Part shown: positions 1 to 11,512 of the stretch, piece after piece
Position numbering within the stretch: the first letter of the stretch is position 1
Layout: each line of letters opens with the position of its first letter
From: DATLGB01 sp963726825
GTDB lineage: Bacteria > Actinomycetota > Thermoleophilia > Solirubrobacterales > Solirubrobacteraceae
Assembly: GCA_963726825.1 (NCBI GenBank)
Contig: CAVSDT010000001.1
Location: forward strand, 186,001 to 250,000
Length of the DNA stretch: 64,000 bases
Direction of reading: 5' to 3'
Made by a program: the position numbers and the translations under genes
The notes under the pieces: generated by a model
What the model was told of the DNA's origin: nothing
Databases searched by the model: none
Seen by the model: the letters and a program-made list of their open reading frames with translations, nothing else

Positions 1-57
1 GACGAACAATCTCCTGTTCCTGACGGGCAGCGTCCTCGCGTTAGCGTGCAACCTCAT
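1..57 (-). CDS. possible start of an unidentified gene, running off the window
   Basis: An ATG on the minus strand at 57 sits 7 bases downstream of a strong AAGGAGG ribosome-binding site and opens 19 codons to the window edge. Position and strand fit a further gene of the hyuAB1 transcript. Too little is visible to recognise a family. The plus strand has a short hydrophobic open frame here, which is an alternative. Confidence 0.25.
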   Translation of the reverse strand, partial: MRLHANARTLPVRNRRLFV

Positions 58-143
58 CCGGTGTCCTCCTTGGCGTCTGGCGGCCTCGAGAACCACCAGC
101 CTTCCAAAGGGGCCCGGATGAACAACGTCCCTAGGAGCTACAT

Positions 144-2057
144 CTAGATCAGCGGCGCGCCGGCGGCGCGCTGGCCTCGGTCTCCTGGGCCATGCGCGCC
201 TCGAACTCGCGGCGCTCGGCGGCGATCTGCGTCCGCAGCTCCTCGAGCTCGCGGCAGCGGCCCGAAGTCGAAGTCCGGCCGCGGCTCGCGACGCTGCGCG
301 CTGCTCGCGCTCGGCGTCCGTCGCGGCAGCGTCGGCCTCGCCGTCGGCGCCGAGCACGACGCCGTAGTCCTGACTGCCGCCTTCTCGACGCTGACGAGCC
401 CGGCGCGCACGTCCTTGGCGACGCGCTCGGGCTCGCGCGTGAGCGGATCGCCGAGCCCGCCGGCGCCGGCCGTCGCGAACATCAGGCCGGTCGCCCTTGC
501 GCACCGGCACGTTCTCGACCTTGGACGGCAGCGACTCCAGCTCGTCGCCGCCCGCGCGGTAGCAGCGTCTTGTACGAGCTCTGGCCGTGACTGCCGCCGT
601 TGACGCCCCACGGGATACGTCTGGGCGCGGTCGTCCTGGAACGTGATGAGCCCGTCCTCGAGGAACGTGTAGATCTTCGCGACGCCGTGGCCGCCGCGGT
701 TGTTGCCCGGCCCGCCGGAGTCCGTGCGGACGGAGTAGCTCTCGACGCGCAGCGGGTAGTACTTCTCCAGGTACTCCGTCGGCACGGCCTTGAACAGCGG
801 CCACCAGGAGTGGCCGTCGAGGCCGTCGCCGGCCGGCCGGGCCGGGATGCCGCCGTAGAGGATCTCGAGGATCTGGTAGGGCTCGCCCTTGGAGTCCGTG
901 CCCGAGTACACGAAGTTCGGGCTCGTCCCGTAGCTGCCGGACACCGCGAACTCGCAGCCCGAGCATCTTGGAGAACACCGCGCCGAAGACGTCGAAGTGC
1001 CGCGCCATGAGCGTCAGGCGGTTGCCGAGCGGCGCCGGGAACTCCGGCTTGAGCACCGACCCCTCGGGGATGTTGACCTTGATGATGTCCGAGTAGCCGT
1101 CGTTGAAGACGACGTCGGGCGCGAAGGCCATGATCAGGAAGACCCCGACGAACATCTTGAACATCTCGGGGTTGAGGTAGAAGTTGACCGAGCCCGGGAC
1201 CTGCGCGTCGGTCCCGGCCCAGTCGACGTTGATCGTGTCGCCTTCGCGCCACATCGTCATCTTCAGGCGGATCGGGCCGGTCCCCAGGCCGTCGTCGTCG
1301 GCGAAGTCCTCGAAGTCGAAGCGCTTCCCGTCGGGCAGGTACGTGCGGATGAGCTCGATGACCGCCGAGCGCGTGCGGTCGAGGATCGCGTCGCAGGCCT
1401 CGAGGTAGGTGTCCTTGCCGTAGCGCTCGCAGAGCTCGACGACGCGCGCCGCGCCCGCCGCGGTGCCGGCCGCGATCGCCTTGACGTCGGCCTCGACCTC
1501 CTTCGGCGCCCGCGTGTTGTGGCAGAAGATCCGCAGGGCCTCCTCGTTGAGGCGGCCCTGGTCGTAGAGCTTGATCGGCGGCATGCGCACGCCCTCGTGG
1601 TAGATGCTCGCGCGCGCTGATCGGCATCGATCCGGCGGCGGTGCCGCCGACGTCGATCAGGTTGCCCCACTGCGAGGAGTAGCCGACGAGGTCGCCCTCG
1701 AAGAAGATCGGCCGCAGCAGCAGCAGGTCCGGCGTGTGGGAGACCGACCCCTCGCACGATGTACGGGTCGTTCAGCGCGATGACGTCGCCGTCGCGCAGG
1801 TCGGAGACCTCGTAGGGCGAGTGCTCGAGGATCGTCGGGATCGCCGAGCCGAACTGCCCGATGACCATCCGCGCGTGGCGGTCGGCGATCAGCGGGAACT
1901 GGTCGGACTGCTCGCGGATGACCGGGCTGACCGCCGTCGTCTCCAGCACGCGGTCCATCTCGTAGCGCGCGTTGGACAGCGTGTTCTCGATGATGTCGAG
2001 CGTGACCTGATCGATGTCGTGCTCGCGGACGAAGTCCGGGAGCCCTGGTCTGGTCAT
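144..2057 (-). CDS. hyuB: HyuB-type hydantoinase B / oxoprolinase subunit (copy 1), frameshifted
   Basis: Beta-type subunit of the ATP-dependent hydantoinase/5-oxoprolinase family, which partners HyuA to open cyclic amides; cytosolic. The N-terminus carries family hallmarks (VTLDIIENTLSNARYEM, then a SPVIREQSDQFP-like stretch). Further in, after changes of frame, are SGSYGTSPNFVYSGTDSKG, a PARPAGDGLDGHSWWP segment and the glycine-rich SGGPGNNRGGHG turn typical of HyuB. The start ATG overlaps the hyuA1 stop (ATGA), and the stop is at 144-146. Several single-base indels split it into at least four frames, so it is reconstructed and length (about 630 residues) is approximate. It is the most divergent of the four HyuB copies here. 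Family is confident, substrate unknown; an ABC importer lies upstream in the same transcript. Confidence 0.85.
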
Positions 2058-4134
2058 CGATCCTCTGCCCTTGACGATGATGTTGCCGTCGTCGTCGACC
2101 GTGCCGGTCTAGCCGGGCTCGATCACGCGTCGTGGTGTCCTCCTGCTCGACGATCGCCGGACCGTCGCAGCACGTGGCCGGCGCGCGAGCGCGCTGCGCT
2201 CGTAGATCGGCGTGTCGTGCCAGGTCCCCGCGAAGTGCACCTGCTCGTGCGGTCGACGGCGGCCTCGCGCGAGTCCTGCGCGCCGAGGTCAGCCCGACCT
2301 CGACGTCGCTGGTCGCCGCCGCGGCCGACGACCCGCAGCGTCGGCGATCTCGACGTCGGCTCGAGGTCGAAGCCGTAGCGGCGGCGTGTGCTCGGCCTCG
2401 AAGTCCGCCGCGCAGCCGCGCCGCGTAGCCGTCGTCCAGCGCCGTCGCGCGTCCAGCGCCACCGGGATCTGGATGTCCTGGCGGTAGTAGCGGCAGTCGG
2501 CGAAGACGTCGAAGGCGTGCTCGTCCGCGGGTCGACGCCCTCGGCGGTCAGCCATGCGCGTGGCCTCCGTCGATGAGGCTCTCGACGGCCGCGCCGACGT
2601 CGCGCGCCCGGGCGTCTCCTCGGCCGAGCTGCAGGTACGTCCGCGCGAACTCGTTCTGGACGTCCGCCGCGAGGAAGCCGAAGGCCGAGAGCACGCCCGG
2701 CGTGCTCGGGATGACGAGCGGGCTCGGCGCCGATCAGGCGGGCGAGCGCGTTGGCGTGCAGCGGGCCGGCGCCGCCGAAGGCGACGAGGCCGAAATCGCG
2801 CGGGTCGTAGCCGCGCTCCACGGACACGACGCGCAGCGCGGCGTGCATGTTCTCGTTGGCGATGTCGAGGATCGCCTGCGCGGCGGCGACGGTGTCGATG
2901 CCCAGGCCCTCGGCGACGGTGGCGACGGCCCGTCCTGGCCGCGTCGACGTCGAGCGCGAGCCGGCCGCCGAGCTTCGAGCCGCCGGGCAGGCGGCCGAGG
3001 ACGACGTTGGCGTCGGTGACCGTCGGCTCCGTCCCGCCCTGGCCGTAGCAGGCGGGGCCCGGCGTCGGCGCCGGCGCTGCGCGGGCCGACCTTCAGCGCG
3101 CCCGCGAGGTTGAGGTAGGCGATCGAGCCGCCGCCGGCGCCGACGGAGTGGATGTCGGCCCCGCGCGCCTGGAACGTTGTAGTAGCCGAGCTGCGCCTCG
3201 CGCTTGATCGACACCTCGCCGTCGCGGCAGAGCGCGACGTCGGTGGAGGTGCCGCCCATGTCGAAGGTGAGGACGTTCGGCACGCCCGATGCGGCGGGCG
3301 AGGTACGCCGCGCCGACCGCGCCGCCGGACGGGCCGGAGAACGCGATGTCGACCGGCCGCTCCTTCGTCGAGCGGGCGCTCATCGTGCCGCCGTCGGAGC
3401 GCACGATGTTCAGGCGGCCGCCGAACCCGGCGTCGTGCGAGCAGCGACTCGAGGCCGTCGACGTACTTGATGACCTGCGGCTGGGTGTAGGAGTTGAGCA
3501 CCGCCGTGAGCGTGCGCTCGTACTCGCGGTACTCCGAGACGAGGTCCGAGGAGATCGAGACCGGCAGGTCCGGCCTGCAGCTCGAGCGCGATCTCGCGCG
3601 CCCGGCGCTCGTGCGCCGGAGTTCACGTAGGCGTTGAGGAACGCGATCGTCAGCGACTCGGTGCCCGACGCCGAGCAGGTCCTTGATCGGCTGCGCGGAC
3701 CGCGTCCTCGTCGAGCTCGGCGATGACCTCGCCGGTCGCGCTCGATCCGTCCGGCGACCCCGCGCGTGCAGCCACAGCGGCACGAGCGGATCGGGCTTGA
3801 TCATCCCCATCCACGCGTACAGCGGACCGGGCGTCCAGGCGCGCGCGAGGTGGAGGATCTGCTCGTGCCCGGCGGTCGTCAGCAGACCGCCGACCGCGCC
3901 CTTCTCCTCCAGGATCATGTTCGTCACGACGGTCGACCCGTGCAGGATGAGCGACAGCGCGTCCAGGCCGACGCCGCGCGTCTCGCACGCCTGCTTGACC
4001 CCGGCCATGCACCCCTTGCGACTGGTCCTCGGGGGTGGAGAGCACCTTGGCGATCGTCAGGTCCCCGGTCTCCTCCGACCGAGCAGCACGTCGGTGAACG
4101 TGCCGCCGACGTCAACTCCGAGCCTCAAGCTCAT
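2054..4134 (-). CDS. hyuA: HyuA-type hydantoinase A / oxoprolinase subunit (copy 1), frameshifted
   Basis: ATP-binding (ASKHA-fold) alpha subunit acting with the adjacent HyuB. The start MSLRLGVDVGGTFTD gives the phosphate-1 loop. A second loop, LTFDMGGTSTDVAL, follows near residue 285. Near the C-terminus is an EQED-TTT...EPG motif. It needs several indel corrections, mainly removal of extra bases. The conserved Trp codon after EPG reads TAG at 2109-2111, a probable base error or a premature stop about 18 codons before the expected end. With one further correction the stop overlaps the hyuB1 ATG. The gene sits 30 bases downstream of the ABC permease, so it is probably cotranscribed with the importer. 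Family assignment firm, substrate unknown. Confidence 0.85.
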
Positions 4135-4164
4135 GCTGTCGCTCCTGCGTCGGGTGCGCGACGA

Positions 4165-5222
4165 TCAGGCATTGCTCGCCGCCGCTTCGTCCTTGATGTC
4201 CTTGCGCCGCACGATCTGCGACAGCGCGACCGCCAGGATCAGCGCGCCGCCGTAGAAGAGCTGCTGCACGAAGCTGTCGGCGCCGAGCAGCTGCAGGCCG
4301 GTGATCCCGCTGACCAGGAAGAACACCGCGACGAACGTGCCGATCGGGTTGAAGCGCCCGGGCTGATCGCGGTCGCGCCGAGGAACGCCGCGGCGAACGC
4401 CGGCAGCAGGAACGCCAGGCCCGAGGTGGGGTCCGCGCCGCCGAGCGACCCGGCGTAGAAGACGCCGGCGAGCGCGGCGATCGAAGCCGGACGCAGGCCA
4501 GCGCGCCCCAGCGGACGCGGCGCGACGTTGATGCCGCTCAGCCGGGACACGTTGCGGCCGCGGCCGACGAACAGCAGCCGCCGGCCGAGCGCCGTGTAGA
4601 CGAACACGTACCAGAGCAACGAGGGTCAGCAGCGACGCCGTACCAGAACACCATCGAGATCCCGAGGAACCGGTTGGTGATCGTCCAGTCGATGAGGTCG
4701 TTGCTGCACGCCGCTGACCGTGTTCGAGCCGCTGATCCACAGCACGATGCCCTGCACGACGGTCGCCGAGCCGAGGGTCACGATGAACGAGTCGATCTCG
4801 AGCAGCGTCGACGAGCGCGCCGTTGATCAGCGCCGACGAGCAGGCCGAGCAGCGAGGACGACGACGATCGCCGGCAGCGAGCGGCCAGCCGTGTTTGACC
4901 TGCAGGATCGCGAGGACCATCGCCGAGAGCGTCAGCACCGACGGCGATCGAGAGGTCGAAGTCGCCGGCTGGTCAGCGGCAGGATCAGGCCGAGCGCGAG
5001 GATCAGCAGCACCGCCTGCGAGCCGAAGATCGTCTGGAAGTTGCCGCACGTGGCGTAGGTGTCCGGCTTGAGCAGGCAGAAGACGATGCACGACGACGGC
5101 CCAGACGCAGCGATCAGCGCGTACTTCTGGCAGGCGACCGCCGCAGGCTGCGGGCGTCGCGCTGCGGCCGCTCGCGCCTCCGGCGGCGTCTGCGTGGCTC
5201 GTCGGCGGCCGCTGCTCGTCAC
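4165..5222 (-). CDS. ABC transporter permease, RbsC/BPD_transp_2 type
   Basis: Inner-membrane channel subunit of a carbohydrate-type (CUT2) importer. The GTG start at 5222 overlaps the ATPase stop (GTGA), and the frame gives about 350 residues. After a roughly 30-residue cytosolic N-terminus come strings of hydrophobic segments, including QAVLLILALGLILPLTS and LTLSAMVLAILQVKHGWPLA, which match the SGDIDLS-proximal region of this family. The C-terminus ends FVQQLFYGGALILAVALSQI, a typical last membrane helix. Several indels disrupt the frame around 4370-5000. With the neighbouring ATPase and binding protein it forms a complete importer feeding the hyuAB1 enzymes, so the ligand is more likely the ring compound or ureide than a sugar. 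That last point is inference. Confidence 0.8.
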
Positions 5223-6903
5223 GGCTCTCGCGTCTCCATCGGGTCGGCTGACTTCACTCCACGCTCGGCGAGGGTGACGCTGTTGTAGACCTGCTCGGCG
5301 ATGCGGTCCTTGACGACGTCCTCGCCTGTCGAGCTCGCGCACGATGCGGCCGTTGCCGAGCACGAGCACGCGGTCGCAGATCGCGGCGAGCTGCTCGTAG
5401 TCCGAGCTCGCGCACGATGATCGACATGCCGGCCTCGGCCGCGGCGGAGAGCATGCGGAAGATCTGCTCGCGGGCGCCGACGTCGACGCCCTGCGTCGGC
5501 TCGTGCAGCAGCAGCAGCGTGCGGCTCCGTCTGCATCCACTTCGCCAGCAGCGCCTTCTGCTGGTTGCCGCCGCTGAGCGACTGGTAGGTGCGCCCGGGA
5601 TCGTTCGGGCGCACGTCGTACTCGTCGCAGAGCTCGGCGGCCCTGCGGCGATGGCCGCGCAGCTTGAGGCGCCATGGGCCGGTAGTCGTCGAGCACCTGC
5701 ATCATCACGTTGTGCCGCGACGGTCAGCGAGCCGACGCTGCCGTCGCGCTGGCGGTCGGCCGGGATGCAGCGCCATGCCGGCGGCGAGCGCCCGCGCCGG
5801 GCGTCATCGACGGCGAGCGTCGTAGGTCGCGTCCGTCGGTGCGCAGCTCGCCGCCGAAGCACGGCCGCGCGCCGAAGAGCAGGTAGGGCAGCTCGTCGAA
5901 GCCGGAGCCGAGCAGCCCGGTGACGCCGAGCACCTCGCCCTGCGCGGACCTCGAAGCGACAGCCCGCGGGCCTTCGTGCCGATGCAGGCCGCTCGACGTC
6001 GACGCGGCGACGGCGCCGCTCGACGTCCGGCGCGCTCGAGCTCGAGGCTGCGCGAGGCGGCGGCCGATGATCATCTCGACGAGGTCGGCCTCCGAGGCCT
6101 CGTCGCGTGACGACCGTGCCGTGCACGCGGCCGTCGCGCAGCACGGTGACGCTGTCGGTGATCTCGCGCACCTCGTCGAGGTCGTGGCCGACGAACAGCA
6201 CGCTGGCGTGGCTCGTGCGACGATCGAGCGGGTGATCGCGAAGAGCCGCTCGACGCCCTCGCGCGGGCAGGAAGACCGTCGGCTCGTCGAGCACGAGCAG
6301 GCCGCGGCGGTCGGCGCCCGTCGCGCGTGCGGATGTCCTCCGTCGCGCGGACGATGGCCAGCAGCGCCCGGTCGGTCTCCGTGATGTCGTTGACGAGCGC
6401 GTCCGGGTCGAGGTCGACGTCGAACTCGTCGAACAGCTCGCGCGCCGCGCGGCGCTCGGCGCGCCAGTCGATGCGCCACGAGCGCGACTGCGAGAGCTCG
6501 ATCAGGCGCAGGTTCTCGAGCACCGTGAGCTCGCGCAGGAGCCCGAGGTCCTGGTGGACGAAGCTCAGCCCGAGCGTCGCGAACTGCCCCGGTGCCAGCG
6601 GCAGCGGCACCGGCTCGCCGTTGATCTCGCAGCTCGCCCTCGTCGGGCGCGTGGAAGCCGGCCAGGACCTTGATCAGCGTCGACTTGCCCGAGCCGTTCT
6701 CGCCGAGCAGCCCGTGGATCTCCCCGCGCTTGATGGTCAGGTCGACGCGCGTCCAGCGCGTGCGCGCCGCCGAAGGTCTTCGACAGCCCGCGCAGCGCGA
6801 CGACCGGCGCGTCGCCGCCCGGCGGGCGCCCCCGAAGGGGCACCCGCGGTCCGGATCGGCGGACGTCGGCCGAGCGTCGGCGTGAGGCGTCCTGGTCCGT
6901 CAT
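5219..6903 (-). CDS. ABC transporter ATP-binding protein, RbsA type (two nucleotide-binding domains)
   Basis: Double-domain ATPase of a CUT2-type importer, at the inner face of the membrane. It starts at ATG 6903, overlapping the binding-protein stop (ATGA), with an unusual Arg/Pro-rich extension of about 30 residues before the first domain (ALRGLSKTFGGAHAL). The first Walker A is readable in shifted frames around 6690. LGLSFVHQDLGLLRELTV follows. The second domain has the signature YQSLSGGNQQKALLAKWM and a Walker B-like HEPT-QGVD-VGAREQIF block. Indels are frequent; for example an extra C at about 5520 breaks EPTLLLLHEPT. Identity as an RbsA-like protein is confident. Confidence 0.82.
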
Positions 6904-8126
6904 GCGGCTAGCTGCACTCCCCAGAGCTTCTTGTAGCCCGTGATGTAGGAGTCGCCGAAGCCCTCCACGTACTCCGGCGGCGCCGGCCTCCTCGATGTTG
7001 CTGTCGTCGAAGACGCGCAGCGGCGTGTTCTCGTTGCCGTCCTCGATGATCGGGCCGTCGGTGAGGATGCGCATGGCCTGGTCCATGTTCGCGTAGGCGA
7101 GCCACTCGATGTTCTCGCCCATGCTCGGCGGCCATGATGTCGCCGTTCTCGATGAGCTTCATGACGTCGGGCGTGCCGTTGTAGGACGCGACCTTGACCG
7201 CTCGCCGCCTTGCCCGCGGCGCGGATGCCCGCGATGGCCGGGATCGACATCGAGTCGTAGATCGGCAGGACCCACTTGATGTTCGGGTCGGCTGCCAGCG
7301 CGGACTGCGTCTGCGGCGCGATCTTCGTGCCCCAGTCGACGACCGGGACGTTGAGGACCTTCGGCCTTCGCGTCAGGGCAGAGCTCCTTGAGCTTGGCCG
7401 TCATCGCGTCGACGATGCCCTTGGCTCGGCGGGACTTCCTTGGCAGTTGATGATGAGCGAGCTCTTGACCGCGTCGCAGCCGCCCTCGGCGATGGCGTAC
7501 TGGACCGACGAGCTCACCGGACTCGTGGAACGGCACCGTGATGTAGCCGTCGATGAGGTCGAGGATCTGCTGCTCCGGCGCCGTCGCCGTTCTGGTACAG
7601 GTGGTTGACGAGCACCTTGACGCTCGCGGCCTTCTTGCCGGCTGCAGCTGCGGGATGCAGCAGGCGCGGGTCGATGCCGGCGTCGAGGATGATCAGGTCG
7701 GCCTTCTGCGAGATGGCCTGGTTCATGCCCGACGCCCACTGCGTCGGGTTGCCCTGGTTCTCGAACTGCACCCACTTGATGCCCGCGCTCCTTGGCGATC
7801 TTCTGCATCTCCTTGTCGACCGCGGCGACGTAGGGGATCGCGCTGGAGACCGGGATGTTGAAGATCGTCATCCCTTCGCCTTGCTCGCGTCGAACGCCTC
7901 GGCGTCGAGCGTCGAACTGCGGGACCTCCTTGGCCTTGTCGATCGCGGCCTGGGCCTTGGCCTGGGCCGTCACTGCCGCCGCCGCGGTGCCGCGCTGCCG
8001 CCGAGCTGTCGACGACGCGCTGTCGACTCTGTCGTCGACTCCACAGCGCTGCGAGCACCAACAAGCCAGTGCTGCGCGTCGCCAGGCCGCGATCATGCCT
8101 GCGCCCATCCGTTCATCGCAACGCAC
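6900..8126 (-). CDS. periplasmic-binding-protein-like (RbsB-type) ABC substrate-binding protein
   Basis: Extracytoplasmic ligand-binding component of the adjacent importer. The GTG start at 8126 is chosen because a GGAGGAG ribosome-binding site lies about 6 bases upstream. The N-terminus reads as a positively charged, then Ala/Leu-rich secretion signal, itself broken by an indel. Conserved pieces include MTIFNIPVSSAIPYVAAVDK, GNPTQWASGMNQAISQKADL and LIILDAGIDP, the pattern of type-1 sugar-binding proteins, and the C-terminus ends GYKKLWGVQLAA. Length is about 400 residues. First gene of the minus-strand importer-hyuAB1 transcript; a palindromic operator (8229-8239) lies about 100 bases upstream. 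The ligand is unknown. Confidence 0.8.
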
Positions 8127-8223
8127 TTCGTCTCCTCCTCCTCGGGGCCGGGATGATCCGCCGAGCCACGTCGTGTGCGGCCTCTGATCAGCCGCGATCT
8201 AACGTCGCGGATTCTGCAGCACG

Positions 8224-8240
8224 TGTCAATGTTGGACATT
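8224..8240 (-). promoter_or_regulatory. palindromic operator site 1 with overlapping -35 box, upstream of the importer-hyuAB1 operon
   Basis: AATGTTGGACATT (8228-8240) has perfect AATGT/ACATT arms around TGG and is a member of the window-wide ATGT-N3-ACAT family. On the minus strand a perfect TTGACA (8229-8224) abuts it. No convincing -10 lies at 16-18 bases. The site is about 100 bases upstream of the binding-protein start, at the very 3' end of the preceding reductase gene. Confidence 0.6.
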
Positions 8241-9316
8241 GATCCTTTTGGTACGAACCGATGTGGACCGACTGTCGAGATCATGCGCGATCAGGATCAG
8301 CTTGCCGAACTGTCTGCGATCCTCCATGAGCCGGTGCGCCCGGCCGCGTCGGCGAGGTCGCAGCGCCTCGGAGACGACCGGCGTCAGCTCGCCCCGTCCG
8401 ACGAGCTCGATGACGTGGCGCAGCTCGGCCTCGGTCGCGCGAGCGCAGCCGATGACCGACCACTCGTGCCGGAACAGCTCGATGAGATCGAGGTCGACGA
8501 CCTCGCCGGCGTGCCCGCCGCAGACGACGACGCGCCCGCCGACGGCGACCGCGGCCAGGCTGCGCTCGAAGACGCGTGCCGCCGACGTGCTCCAGGACGA
8601 CGTCGACGCCGCGGCCGTCGGTCTCCTCGCGCACGCGCGCGGTGAGGTCCTCCGTCGTGTAGTTGATCGCCGACGTCGGCGCCCAGCTCCAGCGCCCGCT
8701 CGAGCTTCTGCGCGCTGCCGGCGCTGGTGATGACGCGCGCCCCGGCGCGCTTGGCGACCTGGATGCCCGACGAGCCCACGCCGGAGCCGGCGGCCGAGAT
8801 CGAGCACGGTCTCCCCCGCGCGCACGTGCGCGCGGGTGACCAGGCAGTGCCAGGCGGTGGCGAACGTGGTCTGCGTCGAGGCCGCCTGCTCGTAGGTCAT
8901 CGCGTCCGGGCAGCGGCACCACGGCGTCGCGCCGGGACGAGCACGTACTCGGCGTACGCGCCGGCGCGCTGGACGCCCAGCATCTCAGGCGCTCGCAGAA
9001 CTGCTGGCGGCCCGCGAGGCACGGCACGCACTGGCGGCAGGCGACCTGGTAGAGCGGCGTGACGCGGTCGCCCTCGGCGAAGTCCGTCACGCCGTCGCCG
9101 ACGGCGGCGACCTCGCCGCCCGCCTCGAAGCCCGAGCGTGTGCGGCAGCGCGAGCGGGAGCCGCGACGTGCCGTTGCGCATGTCGACGTCGACGTGGTTG
9201 AGGCCGACGGCGCGCACGCGGACGACGACCTCTCCCGGCCCCGGCTCGGGATCGGGGACGTCGTCGAGGCGCAGGACGTCGGCGTCGCCGTACTCGTGGA
9301 AGCGGACGGCCTTCAC
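8226..9316 (-). CDS. zinc-type MDR oxidoreductase (quinone reductase/alcohol dehydrogenase family), copy 1
   Basis: NAD(P)H-dependent medium-chain dehydrogenase/reductase. The start is GTG 9316 (VKAVRFHEYGDADVL), overlapping the expected end of the upstream deacetylase. Domains: GroES-like N-terminus (GLNHVDVDMRNGTSRLPL), a structural-zinc loop CRQCVPCLAGRQQFC, then a Rossmann nucleotide site around GSGVG and GARVITSAGSAQKLERA. The usual catalytic-zinc Cys position reads Asn-His, as in quinone-reductase-like members. The C-terminus is unclear: either a stop near 8281 after an indel, or the open stop at 8226. Paralogues lie at 19.9-20.9 and 44.6-45.6 kb, each next to a hyu module, so a recurring reductive step is likely. 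Indels interrupt it at several points. Confidence 0.8.
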
Positions 9317-10258
9317 GCGCGCCTCGAACTCCTCGTGGTGCTCGTTCCACCAGTTCGCGATGTCGATCCGCCGCGCGAACCACACGTCGCCCTTCTCCTG
9401 CGCGTACTCGATGAAGTCCCGCAGGCCGCTCGTGCGCCCGGCCTGCCCCGCCCAGCGCGAGTGCAGGCCGATGGACATCATCCGCGGGTGCGTGGCGCCC
9501 TCGTCCCAGAGCTCGTCGAGGCCGCGCCGGCACTGGTCGAAGAACGACGACGGGTCCGCTGAAGCCCTGGGCCAGGACGTAGCGGCCGTCGTTGTAGGTG
9601 AAGCTGTAGGGCACGACGAGATGGCGCTTGCCCGCCGACCGTCGGTGTAGTAGGGGAGGTCGTCGTTGTAGGCGTCGGAGTCGTAGGCGAAGCCGCCCTC
9701 CTCGACGAGCAGCTCGCGCGTGTTGACCGACGGGCCGTAGCGGCAGTACCAGCCGCAGCGGCCGCTCCCGCAGGTCTGCCTCGATCGACCGGATCGCCTC
9801 GAGCATGTGCTCGCGCTCCTCCTCGCGCGAGAGCGTCCACACCTCCTCCCAGCGCCAGCCGTGGCAGCACGGCTCGTGGCCGGCCTCGCGCAGGTACGCG
9901 GCGACCTCGGGGTTGCGCTCGAACGCCACCGCCGCGCCGAAGAACGTCACGGGGATGCTCGAACTCGTCGAACAGCCGCTGCAGGCGCCAGACGCCCGCC
10001 CGGCCGCCGTACTCGTAGACCGACTCGGCGGCGAGGTCGCGGAACTCGCGGCTCCATCACGTAGGGGATCTCGGCGAGGCCCTCGTTGCGCCCGTCGCCG
10101 GCGATCTTCGAGTACTCCGAGCCCTCCTCCCAGTTGAGGACGATGCTCACGGCGACGCGGGCGCCGTTGGGCCAGGTGACCTTGGGGACGTGACGGCCGT
10201 AGCCGACGACGTCGCGCCGCGGGCCGGGGCCGTCGCTCTCGCGGAAGACGGGGGGCAT
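9313..10258 (-). CDS. PuuE-like polysaccharide-deacetylase-fold hydrolase (allantoinase-type)
   Basis: NodB/PgdA-fold metal-dependent amidohydrolase most like PuuE allantoinases. The start ATG 10258 overlaps the CaiB stop (TGATG). The frame opens with a VVGYGRHVPKVTWPNGARVA-type N-terminus, then LNWEEGSEY, VYEYGGRAGVWRLQRLFDEF across one shift, FFGAAVAFERNPEVAAYL, and AGHEPCCHGWRWEEVW, the metal-site region. All of these are hallmarks of PuuE rather than chitin deacetylases. The end runs into the MDR gene (WWNEHHEEFEAR). A cyclic-ureide hydrolase fits the hydantoinase context. Activity on allantoin is not shown. Several indels occur in the second half. Confidence 0.75.
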
Positions 10259-11512
10259 CAGGTCGCAGCTCCTCTCGTGTGCTCCTCGGGTCGTCGGGCG
10301 CGGCGTCGGCCACGACGCCCATCGCGAGCAGCGCGGCGATCTGCTCCTCGGTGAGGCCGAGCTCGTCGCGCAGGACGGCCTCGTTGCTCGAGCCCAGCTC
10401 GGGGCCGGGCCAGCGGATCCGCCCCGGCGTCTCGACGAGCCGGGGGATGACGTTCTGCATCTTCAGCGGGCCGAGCTTGGGGTGGTCGACCTCGGTGATC
10501 GTGTCGCGCGCGATGAACTGCGGGTCGAGCGACGATCTCGTCGATCGAGAGGATCGGCGCGATGGCCGCGTGGACCTCCTCGAACGCACGGACGACCTCG
10601 TCGGAGTCGCGCTCGGCGATCCACGCCGCGATCGCGTCGTCGAGCTCGTCCTGGTGCTCGAGCGCGGCCGGTGTGGTCGGCGAACCACGGCTCCTCGACG
10701 AGCTCGGGGCGGCCGACGAGCGTCATGACGCGCTCGGCGATCGACTGCGCGCTGGCCGAGACGCCGAGCCACTTGCCGTCCTTGGCCTGGTAGGCGTTGC
10801 GCGGCGCGGTGAACGGCGCGCGGTTGCCCGTGCGGCCCTGCACGATGCCCGAGCTGGTCGTAGACGGAGGCGTGCGGGCCGAGGATCCAGAACAGCGGCT
10901 CGTAGATCGACAGGTCGATGACCTGGCCCGGTCGCCGCCCTGCGTGTCGCGCCACCAGAGCGCCATCATCGTGGCGAACGCGCCGGTCATGCGCCGCGAC
11001 GCCGTCGCCGAGCGCGAACGGCGGCAGCGTCGGCGGCCCGTCCGGGAAGCCGTTGGTGTGCGCGTAGCCGCGTCATCGACTCGGCGAGCGTCCCGAAGCC
11101 CGGCCGCGTGCGCGTAAGGGCCGGTCTGCCCGAAGCCCGTCGTGCGGACCATGACGAGGTCGGGTTGATCTCGTGCAGGACGTCCCAGCCGAGCCCCCAG
11201 CGCTCGAGCGTGCCGGTGCGGAAGTTCTCGATGAACACGTCGGCGTCGGCGAGCAGCTCTGCGAGCGACCTCCGCGCCGGCGGGGTCGGACAGCTTGAGC
11301 GTCACGCGAGCGCTTGTTGCGGCCGATGAGCGCCCACCACAGCGAGACGCCGTCCTTCTCCCAGCCCAGCGTGCGCAGGTTGTCGCCGGACGGGCTGCTC
11401 GATCTTGATCGACGTCGGCGCCGTAGTCGCCGAGCATCGTGCCGATCACCGGGCCGGCGAACAGCGACGCGGCGTCGACGACGCGCAGGCCGTCGAGCGG
11501 GAGCGCGCTCAT
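10258..11512 (-). CDS. CaiB/BaiF family CoA-transferase, copy 1
   Basis: Family III CoA-transferase, moving CoA between carboxylic acids. The start ATG 11512 (MSALPLDGLRVVDAASLFAG) overlaps the upstream lyase stop. Readable family blocks are FAGPVIGTMLGDYGADV, FIENFRTGTLERWGLGWDVL, VRTTGFGQTGPYA, a TGAFATMMALWWRDTQGGDR stretch, and RTGNRAPFTAPRNAYQAKDG. The aspartate of the family's active site should lie in the early Rossmann-like segment. The C-terminus reads LGLTEEQIAALLAMGVV. Single-base insertions recur, but nearly the whole roughly 410-residue protein can be followed across frames. Adjacent to a citrate-lyase-beta-like gene, which suggests activation and cleavage of a hydroxy-dicarboxylate such as citramalate. 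The substrate is inference. Confidence 0.82.
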